A stretch of 64,000 nucleotides of DNA from NCBI RefSeq assembly GCF_012395185.1, contig NZ_JAAZTU010000009.1, forward strand, positions 62,001 to 126,000, in the 5' to 3' direction. A program made the position numbers and the translations under genes. How positions within the stretch are numbered: position 1 is the first letter of the stretch; each line of letters starts with the position of its first letter. This DNA comes from Vibrio aestuarianus (GTDB lineage: Bacteria > Pseudomonadota > Gammaproteobacteria > Enterobacterales > Vibrionaceae). Shown here piece by piece: positions 56,037 to 64,000 of the stretch. The notes beneath the pieces were generated by a model. It searched no databases. It saw only the letters and a list, made by a program, of their open reading frames with translations, and was not told where the DNA came from.

Positions 56037-56660
56037 ATGCACATGCTTGAAGTAAATGACCTAACTGCCATTCGAGATGACAGAGTTCTATTTGAAACAC
56101 TGAGCTTTGTTATTGATGCAGGAGAACTGGTACAAATTGAAGGTCGCAACGGTACGGGGAAAACGACATTGTTGCGCATTATTGCTGGTTTAGGTGATAG
56201 GGATGAAGGCTCTATTTTATGGAATGGCGAGCATATTGAATCGGCTCGTGATGAGTACCATCAAGATCTACTTTTCCTTGGTCACCAAACGGGCGTTAAA
56301 CGCGATCTCACCGCGTTTGAAAACCTTCATTTTTATCAATCAATACATTCTTCAAAAGCAGAAAAAAATGATATTTATCAGGCGTTAGCCCAAGTGGGTT
56401 TAGCCGGTCGCGAAGATGTTGTGGTTGCCCAACTCTCTGCGGGACAACAACGCCGTGTTGCACTAGCTCGTTTATGGTTAAGTGAACAAAAGTTATGGAT
56501 TTTAGATGAACCATTAACAGCGATTGATAAGCAAGGCGTTAAGGTGCTAGAAACATTATTCCTAACGCATGCGCAGCAAGGCGGAATAGTGATTTTAACG
56601 ACTCACCAAGATATGTTTTCAGACTACCCGCAATTACGCAAAATTAAGTTGGGAGATTAA
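56037..56660 (+). CDS. ccmA: CcmA, heme exporter ATPase
   Basis: CcmA energises release of the CcmE-heme complex from CcmC. The 207-residue ABC ATPase has Walker [15 protein letters not shown], the signature [15 protein letters not shown] and Walker [13 protein letters not shown]. The N-terminus [16 protein letters not shown] matches family starts (E. coli begins MGMLE); an ATG at 56043 is an alternative. It starts the ccmABCDEFGHI run, with 220 bp upstream containing the preceding terminator. Confidence 0.95.
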   Translation: MHMLEVNDLTAIRDDRVLFETLSFVIDAGELVQIEGRNGTGKTTLLRIIAGLGDRDEGSILWNGEHIESARDEYHQDLLFLGHQTGVKRDLTAFENLHFYQSIHSSKAEKNDIYQALAQVGLAGREDVVVAQLSAGQQRRVALARLWLSEQKLWILDEPLTAIDKQGVKVLETLFLTHAQQGGIVILTTHQDMFSDYPQLRKIKLGD

Positions 56661-56662
56661 CC

Positions 56663-57331
56663 GTGATCTCAGCCATAGGTATGGTCGTTCGTCGAGAGTT
56701 ACTGATAGCGTTTCGTCGCCAAGCGGATATCTTTAATCCACTGTGGTTCTTCATTATCGTGATTACATTATTTCCGTTGAGTATTGGACCTGAACCCAGC
56801 TTATTGGCACGCATTGCTGCTGGTATCGTATGGGTGGCAGCGTTGTTATCTGCACTGTTATCGCTAGAACGGCTGTTTCGAGATGATTTTCAGGACGGCT
56901 CACTAGAGCAAATGATGTTACTGCCAGTTCCTCTGCCTATTGTTGTCATAGCAAAAGTGGTGGCTCATTGGCTATTAACAGGTCTGCCATTAATTTTGAT
57001 CAGTCCATTGCTTGCGGTGCTACTTTCACTGGACTTTAATACTTGGCTTGCTGTTGTCATGACCTTGGTCATAGGCACACCCACGTTAAGTTTTATTGGG
57101 GCTATTGGTGTAGCTTTAACGGTCGGCCTGCAAAAAGGTGGGGTTTTACTAAGCTTACTGGTTCTACCGCTGTATATCCCAATTTTGATCTTTGCTACAT
57201 CGGCGATTGATGCCGCTTCGTTAGGAATGACGTATAACGGTCAACTTGCGATTTTAGGAGCAATGCTGATGGGGGCAATAACACTTACTCCTTTTGCCAT
57301 CAGCGCTGCATTAAGAGTCAGCGTCAACTAA
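56663..57331 (+). CDS. ccmB: CcmB, heme exporter permease
   Basis: CcmB is the membrane partner of CcmA. The 222-residue protein has six membrane segments and the family motifs VRRELLIAFRRQADIFNPLWFF (in part) and LEQMMLLPVPLPIVVIAK. The start is a GTG at 56663, after GGGAGATTAACC, 2 bp beyond ccmA. Confidence 0.95.
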   Translation: MISAIGMVVRRELLIAFRRQADIFNPLWFFIIVITLFPLSIGPEPSLLARIAAGIVWVAALLSALLSLERLFRDDFQDGSLEQMMLLPVPLPIVVIAKVVAHWLLTGLPLILISPLLAVLLSLDFNTWLAVVMTLVIGTPTLSFIGAIGVALTVGLQKGGVLLSLLVLPLYIPILIFATSAIDAASLGMTYNGQLAILGAMLMGAITLTPFAISAALRVSVN

Positions 57332-57434
57332 TTTTATCTGAGTTAACCATATCTGGGCCAATTTCAGCTCAGTGTACAAACAATAAACTGAGCAGACACA
57401 TGTTCAGGAGCAATGAAGTGAGAGTGAGATAACA

Positions 57435-58187
57435 ATGTGGAAATGGCTACATCCCTACGCTAAGCCTGAATCTGCTTACCAACTTTGCGGTAAGTTACTA
57501 CCTTGGTTTGCGATAAGTGCGTTGATATGTTTAGTGGTCGGTAATGTTTTAGGCTTAGCTTATGCCCCTGCTGATTATCAACAAGGTGACAGTTTTAGGA
57601 TCATTTATATCCATGTTCCTGCTGCTATTTGGTCTATGGGCATCTATATGTCGATGGCAATTGCGGCGTTTATCGGCCTTGTTTGGCAATTGAAACTGTC
57701 TAATATGGCGGCTGCTGCCATGGCTCCGATTGGTGCAGTGTTTACCTTTATCGCTCTGATTACTGGTGCGGTGTGGGGAAAACCAATGTGGGGGACGTGG
57801 TGGGTATGGGATGCACGTCTGACTTCAGAGCTTATCCTTCTATTTCTCTACCTAGGTGTTATCGCGCTCTATCACGCGTTTGATGATCAAAAAACTGCTG
57901 CGAAAGCCGCCGGTTTATTGGCGATTGTTGGTGTTATTAACTTACCAATCATCCACTTTTCTGTGGAATGGTGGAATACGTTGCATCAAGGTGCAACCAT
58001 TACCAAATTTGAAAAACCGTCAATATCCAATGACATGTTGTGGCCATTGTTACTCAATATCTTTGGTTTCGCTTTCTTTTTTGCCGCCGTTACTATGATT
58101 CGTTTGCGTAACGAAATCATTAGCAAAGAAAGTCATCGCCCGTGGGTTATCGAACTCGCAACCAGCAAAATTAAGAAAGGTATTTAA
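57435..58187 (+). CDS. ccmC: CcmC, heme handling protein
   Basis: CcmC loads heme onto CcmE. The 250-residue protein has six membrane segments and the WWD heme-binding motif WGKPMWGTWWVWDARLTS near residue 115, flanked by the conserved periplasmic His in IYIHVPAAIWSM and PIIHFSVEWWNTLHQG. It is 103 bp after ccmB, a larger gap than others in the operon. Confidence 0.96.
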   Translation: MWKWLHPYAKPESAYQLCGKLLPWFAISALICLVVGNVLGLAYAPADYQQGDSFRIIYIHVPAAIWSMGIYMSMAIAAFIGLVWQLKLSNMAAAAMAPIGAVFTFIALITGAVWGKPMWGTWWVWDARLTSELILLFLYLGVIALYHAFDDQKTAAKAAGLLAIVGVINLPIIHFSVEWWNTLHQGATITKFEKPSISNDMLWPLLLNIFGFAFFFAAVTMIRLRNEIISKESHRPWVIELATSKIKKGI

Positions 58188-58188
58188 T

Positions 58189-58395
58189 ATGCATTTTGAT
58201 TCATTTAGTGATTTCTTAGCGATGGGTGGTTACGCCGGTTACGTTTGGAGTGCTTTTGGTATCACTTTTTTATCGATGCTAATTCTATTAGCCGTTAGCA
58301 TGAAACGTGAAAAAACCTTATTACAAGACGTTCAAGCAAAAGTGGATCGTCAAGCAAGAATTGATGCCGCTAAGCATATGGAGAATACACTATGA
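58189..58395 (+). CDS. ccmD: CcmD, small heme-exporter accessory protein
   Basis: This 68-residue protein has one membrane helix (about 18-38) and a charged cytoplasmic tail. The segment [19 protein letters not shown] is the CcmD signature. It bridges CcmABC and CcmE. It overlaps ccmE by 4 bp (ATGA). Confidence 0.93.
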   Translation: MHFDSFSDFLAMGGYAGYVWSAFGITFLSMLILLAVSMKREKTLLQDVQAKVDRQARIDAAKHMENTL

Positions 58396-58877
58396 CCCCA
58401 AGACGTAAAAAAAGGCTAACGATTATTTTGGCACTATTCATCGGGGTTGGCGCCACTATTGGCTTAATGCTGTACGCACTAAATCAAAATATGGATCTTT
58501 TCTATACGCCAACAGAGCTAGTTCAAGGTAAACCGGACGGCACGAAACCTGAAGTCGGTCAACGTTTACGCATTGGTGGCATGGTTGTCGTGGGGTCAGT
58601 GACTCGTGACCCTGAATCATTAAGAGTGAGTTTTCAGTTGCACGATGTTGGACCGAATGTAACGGTCGAATATGAAGGCATTTTGCCTGATTTATTCCGT
58701 GAAGGTCAGGGGATTGTTGCTCAAGGTGTGCTTAAAGATCCAACCACAGTCGAAGCTTTTGAAGTGCTAGCAAAGCATGACGAAAATTACATGCCACCAG
58801 AAATAGCAGAAGCGATGAAAAAGACACATCAGCCGCTAGACTATACGGCGGAACAGAAACAAGGAAGCGCTCAATGA
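58392..58877 (+). CDS. ccmE: CcmE, periplasmic heme chaperone
   Basis: CcmE carries heme covalently to the CcmFH ligase. The 161-residue protein has an N-terminal anchor (about 8-28), an OB-fold ([17 protein letters not shown]) and the heme-binding His in [13 protein letters not shown], with the nearby Tyr ligand. It overlaps ccmD and ccmF by 4 bp each. Confidence 0.96.
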   Translation: MTPRRKKRLTIILALFIGVGATIGLMLYALNQNMDLFYTPTELVQGKPDGTKPEVGQRLRIGGMVVVGSVTRDPESLRVSFQLHDVGPNVTVEYEGILPDLFREGQGIVAQGVLKDPTTVEAFEVLAKHDENYMPPEIAEAMKKTHQPLDYTAEQKQGSAQ

Positions 58878-60829
58878 TTGTTGAAATTGGACATTTTGCC
58901 CTTATTGTCTCTCTAGGGCTTGCAATTTTATTGAGTATCTTGCCTTTGGTTGGTGCGTCTCGCAGCAATACCATGCTGATGAATACTGCGCGTCCACTAG
59001 CGTGGGGTATGTTCCTATTACTGCTGCTTTCGTTTGCTGTCTTATTGTGGGCATTTTATGTCAATGATTTCACCGTGCAATATGTGGCCAGTAATTCAAA
59101 TAGCCAGTTACCGTGGTATTACCGATTAACTGCAGTATGGGGAGCCCATGAAGGTTCGTTGTTACTTTGGGTATTAATCCAAGCAATTTGGACGGTAGCC
59201 GTGGCTTCTTTCAGCCGTGGTATGCCACAAGAATCGGTTGCACGGGTACTTGCTGTCATGGGCTTGATCAGTGTTGGCTTCTTACTGTTCATTATTGTTA
59301 CCTCGAACCCGTTTTTACGCACACTGCCTTACTTTCCTGTTGATGGGCGCGATCTCAACCCATTATTACAAGACCCTGGGTTGATTATCCATCCACCGAT
59401 GCTTTACATGGGTTATGTTGGGTTCTCGGTTGCATTCTCATTTGCTATTGCTTCATTAATGACTGGACGCCTTGATACAGCGTGGGCTCGTTGGTCTCGC
59501 CCATGGACAACCGCTGCATGGTTATTTCTAACACTTGGCATCGCTCTTGGTTCATGGTGGGCTTACTATGAACTTGGCTGGGGCGGCTGGTGGTTCTGGG
59601 ATCCTGTAGAAAACGCATCGTTTATGCCATGGTTAGCAGGTACGGCTTTAATGCACTCTTTAGCGGTGACAGAAAAACGTGGCACGTTTAAAGCATGGAC
59701 CGTTTTACTGGCTATTTCCGCATTTTCACTCAGTTTGCTCGGCACTTTTTTAGTACGTTCCGGCATCTTAGTGTCGGTACACGCTTTTGCCTCCGATCCT
59801 TCTCGTGGGCTATTTATTCTTGGGTTCTTAGTCTTTGTTATCGGCGGCTCACTGTTGTTATTTGCATTGAAAGGCGCATCAGTGCGGGTTCGCGGCAACT
59901 TCGAATTGGTCTCGCGCGAAAATGCATTACTTTCTAACAACATCCTCTTGATAGCTGCACTGGTTGTGGTGCTTGTGGGAACATTGCTGCCATTGGTGCA
60001 TAAACAGATTGGTCTTGGTTCGGTTTCTATCGGCGCGCCTTTCTTTAATATGTTGTTTGCGTGGTTAATGGTGCCATTTGCTTTCTTACTGGGGATTGGC
60101 CCTCTTATCCGTTGGAAGCGAGATAATTTCTCGAAGCTATTAAAGCCAATGTTGCTGTGTGGAACCGCTGCACTCGTTATTTCGGCTGCTATGGTTTATC
60201 TATTGTCCGAGCACTTTAGCCTAATGGCGTTTATGGGTTGGGTGATGGCGCTGTGGATTATTTTGCTACATGGTGTAGAGCTGTATGAGCGAGCGACACA
60301 TCGCCATACTTTCTGGGACGGTGTGAAGAAGTTGCAACGCAGTCACTGGGCAATGATGCTAGGACATATTGGCTTGGCTGTTACCGTCATTGGTATTGCG
60401 ATGGTACAAAACTACAGTATTGAACGTGATGTGCGTCTTGCTCCGGGGGAGTCATTTAAAATTCAGCAATACGATTTTTATTTTGAGGGTTTAAGAGATA
60501 AAGATGGCCCGAACTATGATGGTTATATTGCAGACTTTGAAATCACTCAAGATGGCAAATATGTCAATACATTGCACGCTGAAAAGCGTTTCTACAGAAC
60601 TGCTAAATCGATGATGACAGAAGCAGCCATCGATCGTGGTGTTACTCGCGACCTTTACATAGCAATGGGTGAAAGATTAGAAGATGGCCATTCTTGGGCA
60701 ATTCGAATCTACTATAAGCCGTTTGTTCGTTGGATTTGGGCTGGAGCATTGTTGATGTCTTTTGGTGGCGCGATTGCGATCAGTGATAAACGTTACCGCT
60801 TTAGAAAAAATACCCAGCAGGAGGCCTAA
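58874..60829 (+). CDS. ccmF: CcmF, cytochrome c heme lyase subunit
   Basis: CcmF attaches heme to apocytochrome c with CcmH. The 651-residue protein has about 14-15 membrane segments, the WWD motif [20 protein letters not shown] near residue 230, and conserved His in [12 protein letters not shown] and in [11 protein letters not shown]. It overlaps ccmE by 4 bp and abuts ccmG. Confidence 0.96.
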   Translation: MIVEIGHFALIVSLGLAILLSILPLVGASRSNTMLMNTARPLAWGMFLLLLLSFAVLLWAFYVNDFTVQYVASNSNSQLPWYYRLTAVWGAHEGSLLLWVLIQAIWTVAVASFSRGMPQESVARVLAVMGLISVGFLLFIIVTSNPFLRTLPYFPVDGRDLNPLLQDPGLIIHPPMLYMGYVGFSVAFSFAIASLMTGRLDTAWARWSRPWTTAAWLFLTLGIALGSWWAYYELGWGGWWFWDPVENASFMPWLAGTALMHSLAVTEKRGTFKAWTVLLAISAFSLSLLGTFLVRSGILVSVHAFASDPSRGLFILGFLVFVIGGSLLLFALKGASVRVRGNFELVSRENALLSNNILLIAALVVVLVGTLLPLVHKQIGLGSVSIGAPFFNMLFAWLMVPFAFLLGIGPLIRWKRDNFSKLLKPMLLCGTAALVISAAMVYLLSEHFSLMAFMGWVMALWIILLHGVELYERATHRHTFWDGVKKLQRSHWAMMLGHIGLAVTVIGIAMVQNYSIERDVRLAPGESFKIQQYDFYFEGLRDKDGPNYDGYIADFEITQDGKYVNTLHAEKRFYRTAKSMMTEAAIDRGVTRDLYIAMGERLEDGHSWAIRIYYKPFVRWIWAGALLMSFGGAIAISDKRYRFRKNTQQEA

Positions 60830-61381
60830 GTGAACAAAAAGATTTTATTTATTCCACTGCTTGCTTTTCTTGGTTTGGTTGCGGTGTTCACCACCCAATT
60901 AGTGAAAAATACCGAAGGGGATGATCCAACCAAATTGGAGTCAGTCCTGATTGGTAAGCAGATACCAGAATTTCGTTTGGAAGATCTGGCCGAACCAGGC
61001 AAACTTTATGATCAGTCCGTTTTTAAAGGTGAGCCACTGCTACTTAACGTCTGGGCGACTTGGTGTCCAACTTGTTATGCCGAGCATCAATACCTTAACA
61101 AGTTAGCCAGTGATGGTGTAAAAATCATCGGTTTGAACTATAAGGATCAACGTGACAAAGCGGTTAAATGGTTAAATGAGCTGGGCAATCCTTACTTGAT
61201 TAGTTTATTTGATGGTAATGGTATGTTAGGGCTCGATCTTGGCGTATATGGTGCACCGGAAACGTTCTTAATTGACTCTGATGGTGTGATTCGTTACCGC
61301 CATGTGGGTGATGTTAACCCAACCAACTGGAAAGATACCTTGCAGCCGATGTATCAAAAACTGCTTGAGGAGGCAAAATGA
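60830..61381 (+). CDS. ccmG: CcmG (DsbE), thiol:disulfide oxidoreductase
   Basis: CcmG reduces the CXXCH cysteines of apocytochrome c. The 183-residue protein has an N-terminal anchor (5-25) and a thioredoxin-like domain with the active site WATWCPTCYAEH (CPTC) near residue 80 and the cis-Pro loop VYGAPETFLID. The start is a GTG directly after the ccmF stop. It overlaps ccmH by 4 bp. Confidence 0.96.
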   Translation: MNKKILFIPLLAFLGLVAVFTTQLVKNTEGDDPTKLESVLIGKQIPEFRLEDLAEPGKLYDQSVFKGEPLLLNVWATWCPTCYAEHQYLNKLASDGVKIIGLNYKDQRDKAVKWLNELGNPYLISLFDGNGMLGLDLGVYGAPETFLIDSDGVIRYRHVGDVNPTNWKDTLQPMYQKLLEEAK

Positions 61382-61875
61382 TGAAGCGCTTTGTTCTATC
61401 AATCCTTGCCAGTTTAGCCTTGGTCTTATCCGTTCAAGCTGCGATTGAGGTGTATGAATTTGATAATACGCAGCAAGAGCAGCAGTTTAAAGACCTAAGC
61501 AACACGTTACGTTGCCCTAAATGCCAAAATAATACGATTGGCGACTCGAATGCCGCGCTTGCTCAGGACTTGCGCCATAAAGTGTACGAAATGACAAAAC
61601 AAGGCAAATCAGAGCAGGAAATCGTTGATTATATGATCGCACGCTACGGCAATTTTGTGACATATAATCCACCATTCACGGTAGCAACCTCTATTTTGTG
61701 GTTGGGGCCATTGGCCGTGGTGGTGTTTGGTTTTGGGTTTATCGTCTTAAGAACCCGTCGCAGTAAAGCTTCTGTCACAGAGCAAGCTGAAAATTGGGAT
61801 GCCCAAAAGGAAGCGAGACTAAAGCAGTTACTAGAAAATGAAGCTCTTGATGAGAAGAATGGAGACAAGCAATAA
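61378..61875 (+). CDS. ccmH: CcmH (CcmL-type), apocytochrome thioreductase
   Basis: This 165-residue protein has a signal peptide (to about 20), the redox motif LRCPKCQNN (CPKC) and a C-terminal membrane helix (about 100-122). It is the short CcmH/CcmL type with the TPR part encoded by the separate ccmI, not fused as in E. coli CcmH. It shares a base with ccmI (TAATG). Confidence 0.95.
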   Translation: MMKRFVLSILASLALVLSVQAAIEVYEFDNTQQEQQFKDLSNTLRCPKCQNNTIGDSNAALAQDLRHKVYEMTKQGKSEQEIVDYMIARYGNFVTYNPPFTVATSILWLGPLAVVVFGFGFIVLRTRRSKASVTEQAENWDAQKEARLKQLLENEALDEKNGDKQ

Positions 61876-63092
61876 TGGCGTTTTTTTGGTTATCGACCCT
61901 CATTCTTACCTTCATCGGTTGTGTGTTTATCATATTGCCTATTATCAAACAAAAATCTAATGATGATGTGGCATTGCGCGATGAACTGAACAAAGCTCTT
62001 TTTAAAGATCGCCTATCTGAGCTGCAAGTAGAAACTGAAGAAGGGCTTGTGGATAATGAACAAGAACTGATTTCAGATCTAAAACAGTCCTTGCTTGATG
62101 ATATTCCGGCTGAGTCTAAAGTGAATGGTTCTTCTTATATCTCACCAGCGTTGGTACTCATTCCATCAATTTTACTGGTGGTGGTGCTAAGTTACGCTGT
62201 TTATATAAAATTAGGTGCTGCTGATCAGGTCGAGCAGTGGCAGCAAGTGAATGCTAACTTACCTGCATTATCGAAAAAGCTAATGTCACCCAATGGGGAA
62301 GCGTTAACTGATGATGAAATGGAAGATCTAACGTTGGCTCTGCGCACACGTCTCCATTATCAACCAGATGATGCAACCGGTTGGTTGCTGCTTGGGCGTA
62401 TTGCATTGGCAAATAGAGATATCGAAACCGCGATTGGTTCAATGAAAAAAGCGTATCGTTTAGAGCCTAAAGACGCCGATGTGAAGCTAGGTTATGCGCA
62501 AGCATTGATGTTGTCTCAAGATGAAATTGATCAAAATCAGGCTCGATCAATACTCACAGGGCTAGTTCAGCAAGACTACGTTGATTTGCGAGTCTTTTCA
62601 TTACTTGCATTTGATGCCTTTGAGCGTCAGGATTACCCAGCAGCGATCAAATACTGGAGCTTAATGCAGAAAATGATCGGTCCCCAAGATAGTCGTTATG
62701 AAATGTTGGCGCGCAGTATTGAAAGTGCTCAAGGCAAAATGCAGCAACCTGATACTGATGGTGTTTCCGTGCCAGTCACTATTGCATTGGACAGTTCAGT
62801 AACCTTGCCGCAAAATGCTGTCTTAATTGTTTCAGTACATAGTGCTGATGGCGCACCTATGCCAGTTGCCGCTGCACGTTATCCTCTTTCGCAATTTCCA
62901 CTTAAAGTGGCGTTGGATAATCGTAACAGCATGGTGCAAGGACGTCAGTTGTCCGATTTAGCACAATTTATTGTTCGAGTTCGTGTTGATAGCGACGGTA
63001 ATGTCAGCACAAAAACTGGCGATTGGTTTGGCGAGAGTGCAGTTGTTGAGATGGGTCAGTCCGTCGAAGTTGTAATTAATAAGCAATATTAA
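61875..63092 (+). CDS. ccmI: CcmI, TPR apocytochrome chaperone
   Basis: CcmI holds apocytochrome c for heme ligation. The 405-residue protein has two membrane helices (about 3-20 and 94-115), TPR-like repeats (ATGWLLLGRIALANRDIETA and PKDADVKLGYAQALM, about 175-260) and a C-terminal periplasmic domain. It is the last gene of the ccm run, with a terminator 27 bp downstream. Confidence 0.92.
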   Translation: MAFFWLSTLILTFIGCVFIILPIIKQKSNDDVALRDELNKALFKDRLSELQVETEEGLVDNEQELISDLKQSLLDDIPAESKVNGSSYISPALVLIPSILLVVVLSYAVYIKLGAADQVEQWQQVNANLPALSKKLMSPNGEALTDDEMEDLTLALRTRLHYQPDDATGWLLLGRIALANRDIETAIGSMKKAYRLEPKDADVKLGYAQALMLSQDEIDQNQARSILTGLVQQDYVDLRVFSLLAFDAFERQDYPAAIKYWSLMQKMIGPQDSRYEMLARSIESAQGKMQQPDTDGVSVPVTIALDSSVTLPQNAVLIVSVHSADGAPMPVAAARYPLSQFPLKVALDNRNSMVQGRQLSDLAQFIVRVRVDSDGNVSTKTGDWFGESAVVEMGQSVEVVINKQY

Positions 63093-63118
63093 CTACAACC
63101 GAATATACTTAGAACAGG

Positions 63119-63147
63119 ATAGGCCGATGCAGTCATCGGCCTTTTTA
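63119..63147 (+). terminator. Terminator of the ccm operon
   Basis: AGGCCGATG (63121-63129) pairs with CATCGGCCT (63134-63142), followed by TTTT. It ends 15 bp before mlaA. Confidence 0.88.
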
Positions 63148-63161
63148 CATGGAAATTGAAT

Positions 63162-63926
63162 ATGATAAGCCGAATAGGCCGAGCCACATATCTTACTCTA
63201 CTATTTTTCCTTCTTGTAGGATGTACTAGTGCACCAGATTCAAATTCACCGCAATTAAGTGAATCCAGCCTTGAAGATCCATTCGAAAGTTTTAATCGTT
63301 CAATGTGGACTATTAACTACGATTACCTCGATCCTTACATAGTTCGTCCGATCTCCATTGCTTATGTCGGTTACATTCCGGTGCCAATAAGGAATGTCAT
63401 TGCCAACGTGTTATCTAACCTTGATGAGCCATCAAGCGTTATCAATAATTTACTAATGGGTAATGGTGAAAAAGCCGTTGACCACTTAAATCGTTTTTGG
63501 CTGAACAGTACACTTGGCCTACTTGGTATGATAGATATCGCTTCTGAAGCAGGCATCATCAAACATAATGAGAAAGCATTCAGTGACGCAGTAGGGCACT
63601 ATGGAGTAGGGAATGGTCCCTATGTAATGATACCTGCTTATGGTCCCTATACTATCCGTGAAGTAACGGATGTCGTAGACGGTATGTATGTCCCGTTATC
63701 CTATCTGAATATATGGGCAAGCTTAGGCAAATGGGCATTTGAGGGAATGGAAAAACGGGCGTTGCTCGTATCACAAGAATCGACACTTGAGAATTCACCA
63801 GATCCATACTCGTTGACACGTGATGTCTATCTACAAAGACAAGATTTCAAAGCCGAGATTGACAACCAAACCTTTGATGAATCAGAAGAAGATTACCTTG
63901 ATGATTATTTAGAAGAAGGTTTTTGA
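63162..63926 (+). CDS. mlaA: MlaA (VacJ), outer-membrane lipoprotein of lipid-asymmetry maintenance
   Basis: MlaA removes misplaced phospholipids from the outer leaflet and hands them to the Mla pathway. The 254-residue precursor has a lipoprotein signal with lipobox LLVGC, then the VacJ signature EDPFESFNRSMWTINYDYLD, PIRNVIANVLSNLDEPSSVINNLL (in part) and GPYVMIPAYGPYTIRE. The tail is acidic. I choose the ATG at 63162, 8 nt after GGA; a TTG at 63156 is possible. The promoter must lie in or near the end of the ccm operon. Confidence 0.94.
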   Translation: MISRIGRATYLTLLFFLLVGCTSAPDSNSPQLSESSLEDPFESFNRSMWTINYDYLDPYIVRPISIAYVGYIPVPIRNVIANVLSNLDEPSSVINNLLMGNGEKAVDHLNRFWLNSTLGLLGMIDIASEAGIIKHNEKAFSDAVGHYGVGNGPYVMIPAYGPYTIREVTDVVDGMYVPLSYLNIWASLGKWAFEGMEKRALLVSQESTLENSPDPYSLTRDVYLQRQDFKAEIDNQTFDESEEDYLDDYLEEGF

Positions 63927-63940
63927 TTGTCCGTATATTC

Positions 63941-63981
63941 GATGTCGGTATGGCATACAACCATACAACTATGCCGACATC
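63941..63981 (+). other. Hairpin downstream of mlaA
   Basis: GATGTCGG (63941-63948) pairs with CCGACATC (63974-63981), and the stem can extend inward with G-T pairs. No T-run follows. It may be a 3'-end or processing stem of mlaA. Confidence 0.5.
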
Positions 63982-64000
63982 ACTCTACCGCTGAAATATT

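Noticed and set aside
55528..56100. 190-codon minus-strand frame across DUF2802, the terminator and ccmA
   Set aside because: It reads through the 23-bp hairpin and overlaps two real genes; the composition is not protein-like.
1..64000. CRISPR arrays, tRNA or rRNA genes, insertion sequences, prophage or integrative elements
   Set aside because: Reading both strands I saw no repeat-spacer pattern, no tRNA cloverleaf, no transposase or integrase frame, and no break in the conserved gene order. Absence was judged by eye only.

Overview
The window is a gene-dense, moderately AT-rich stretch of a gammaproteobacterial chromosome, almost certainly from a Vibrio or close relative (Vibrionaceae). The evidence is the gene order: epmC-yfcL-mnmC/fabB-pdxB-asd-fur; lrgAB-fldA-ybfF-seqA-pgm; gltA-sdhCDAB-sucABCD-znuBC/znuA-feoABC; then flhA-flhF-flhG-fliA-cheYZAB-parC-parP-cheW-ccmABCDEFGHI-mlaA. 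This matches the backbone of Vibrio chromosome 1 as I know it. ParC/ParP polar chemotaxis genes, a FeoC without cysteines and an ERIC-type repeat also fit Vibrionaceae. The species cannot be resolved by reading alone. I see no prophage, insertion sequence, CRISPR array, rRNA or tRNA.

Layout. 1-5.2 kb: tail of epmC, yfcL, tRNA-modifying mnmC (minus), fabB with a multi-hairpin 3' UTR at the locus of the Vibrio sRNA FarS, and pdxB. 5.2-9.8 kb: asd, fur (minus), an ERIC element, a hotdog-fold gene, and a divergent LysR regulator/lrgAB pair with an elaborate operator region. 9.8-15.6 kb: fldA-DUF2788-ybfF (minus), seqA-pgm, a DUF1853 gene and a Nif3-like gene. 15.7-27 kb: a TCA-cycle block, with gltA divergent from an eight-gene sdhCDAB-sucABCD run. 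27-36.4 kb: metal uptake. Zinc uptake is znuBC/znuA around a Zur box; ferrous iron uptake is feoABC. Between them lie a large membrane-anchored AraC-type regulator and a 590-bp gene-free stretch holding a cluster of hairpins. 36.4-43 kb: a HIT protein, argS, yecM, a pitrilysin-like protease and sixA. 43-55.9 kb: a co-directional flagellar/chemotaxis block, preceded by a sigma-54-type promoter and closed by a perfect 23-bp hairpin. 56-63.1 kb: cytochrome c maturation. 63.1 kb to the end: mlaA.

How the parts work together. The gltA-sdh-suc block encodes six TCA activities (citrate synthase, succinate dehydrogenase, the E1 and E2 subunits of 2-oxoglutarate dehydrogenase, succinyl-CoA synthetase). 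The E3 subunit is absent and must come from elsewhere. FlhF and FlhG set the place and number of polar flagella. ParC and ParP hold the CheA/CheW arrays at the pole. CcmA-I attach heme to periplasmic c-type cytochromes.

Most of the window is housekeeping, and I do not claim a wholly new system. The least explained items are: (i) three CheZ/FliM-like peptide repeats in CheA, in the place of a P2 domain, with a weaker look-alike at the start of ParP; (ii) the transmembrane AraC protein with a decayed kinase core; (iii) the hairpin cluster at 33.23-33.35 kb; (iv) the lrgA operator, where a 12-bp inverted repeat flanks a perfect CRP palindrome. Start codons were moved downstream of the longest reading frame wherever homology or a ribosome-binding site argued for it.
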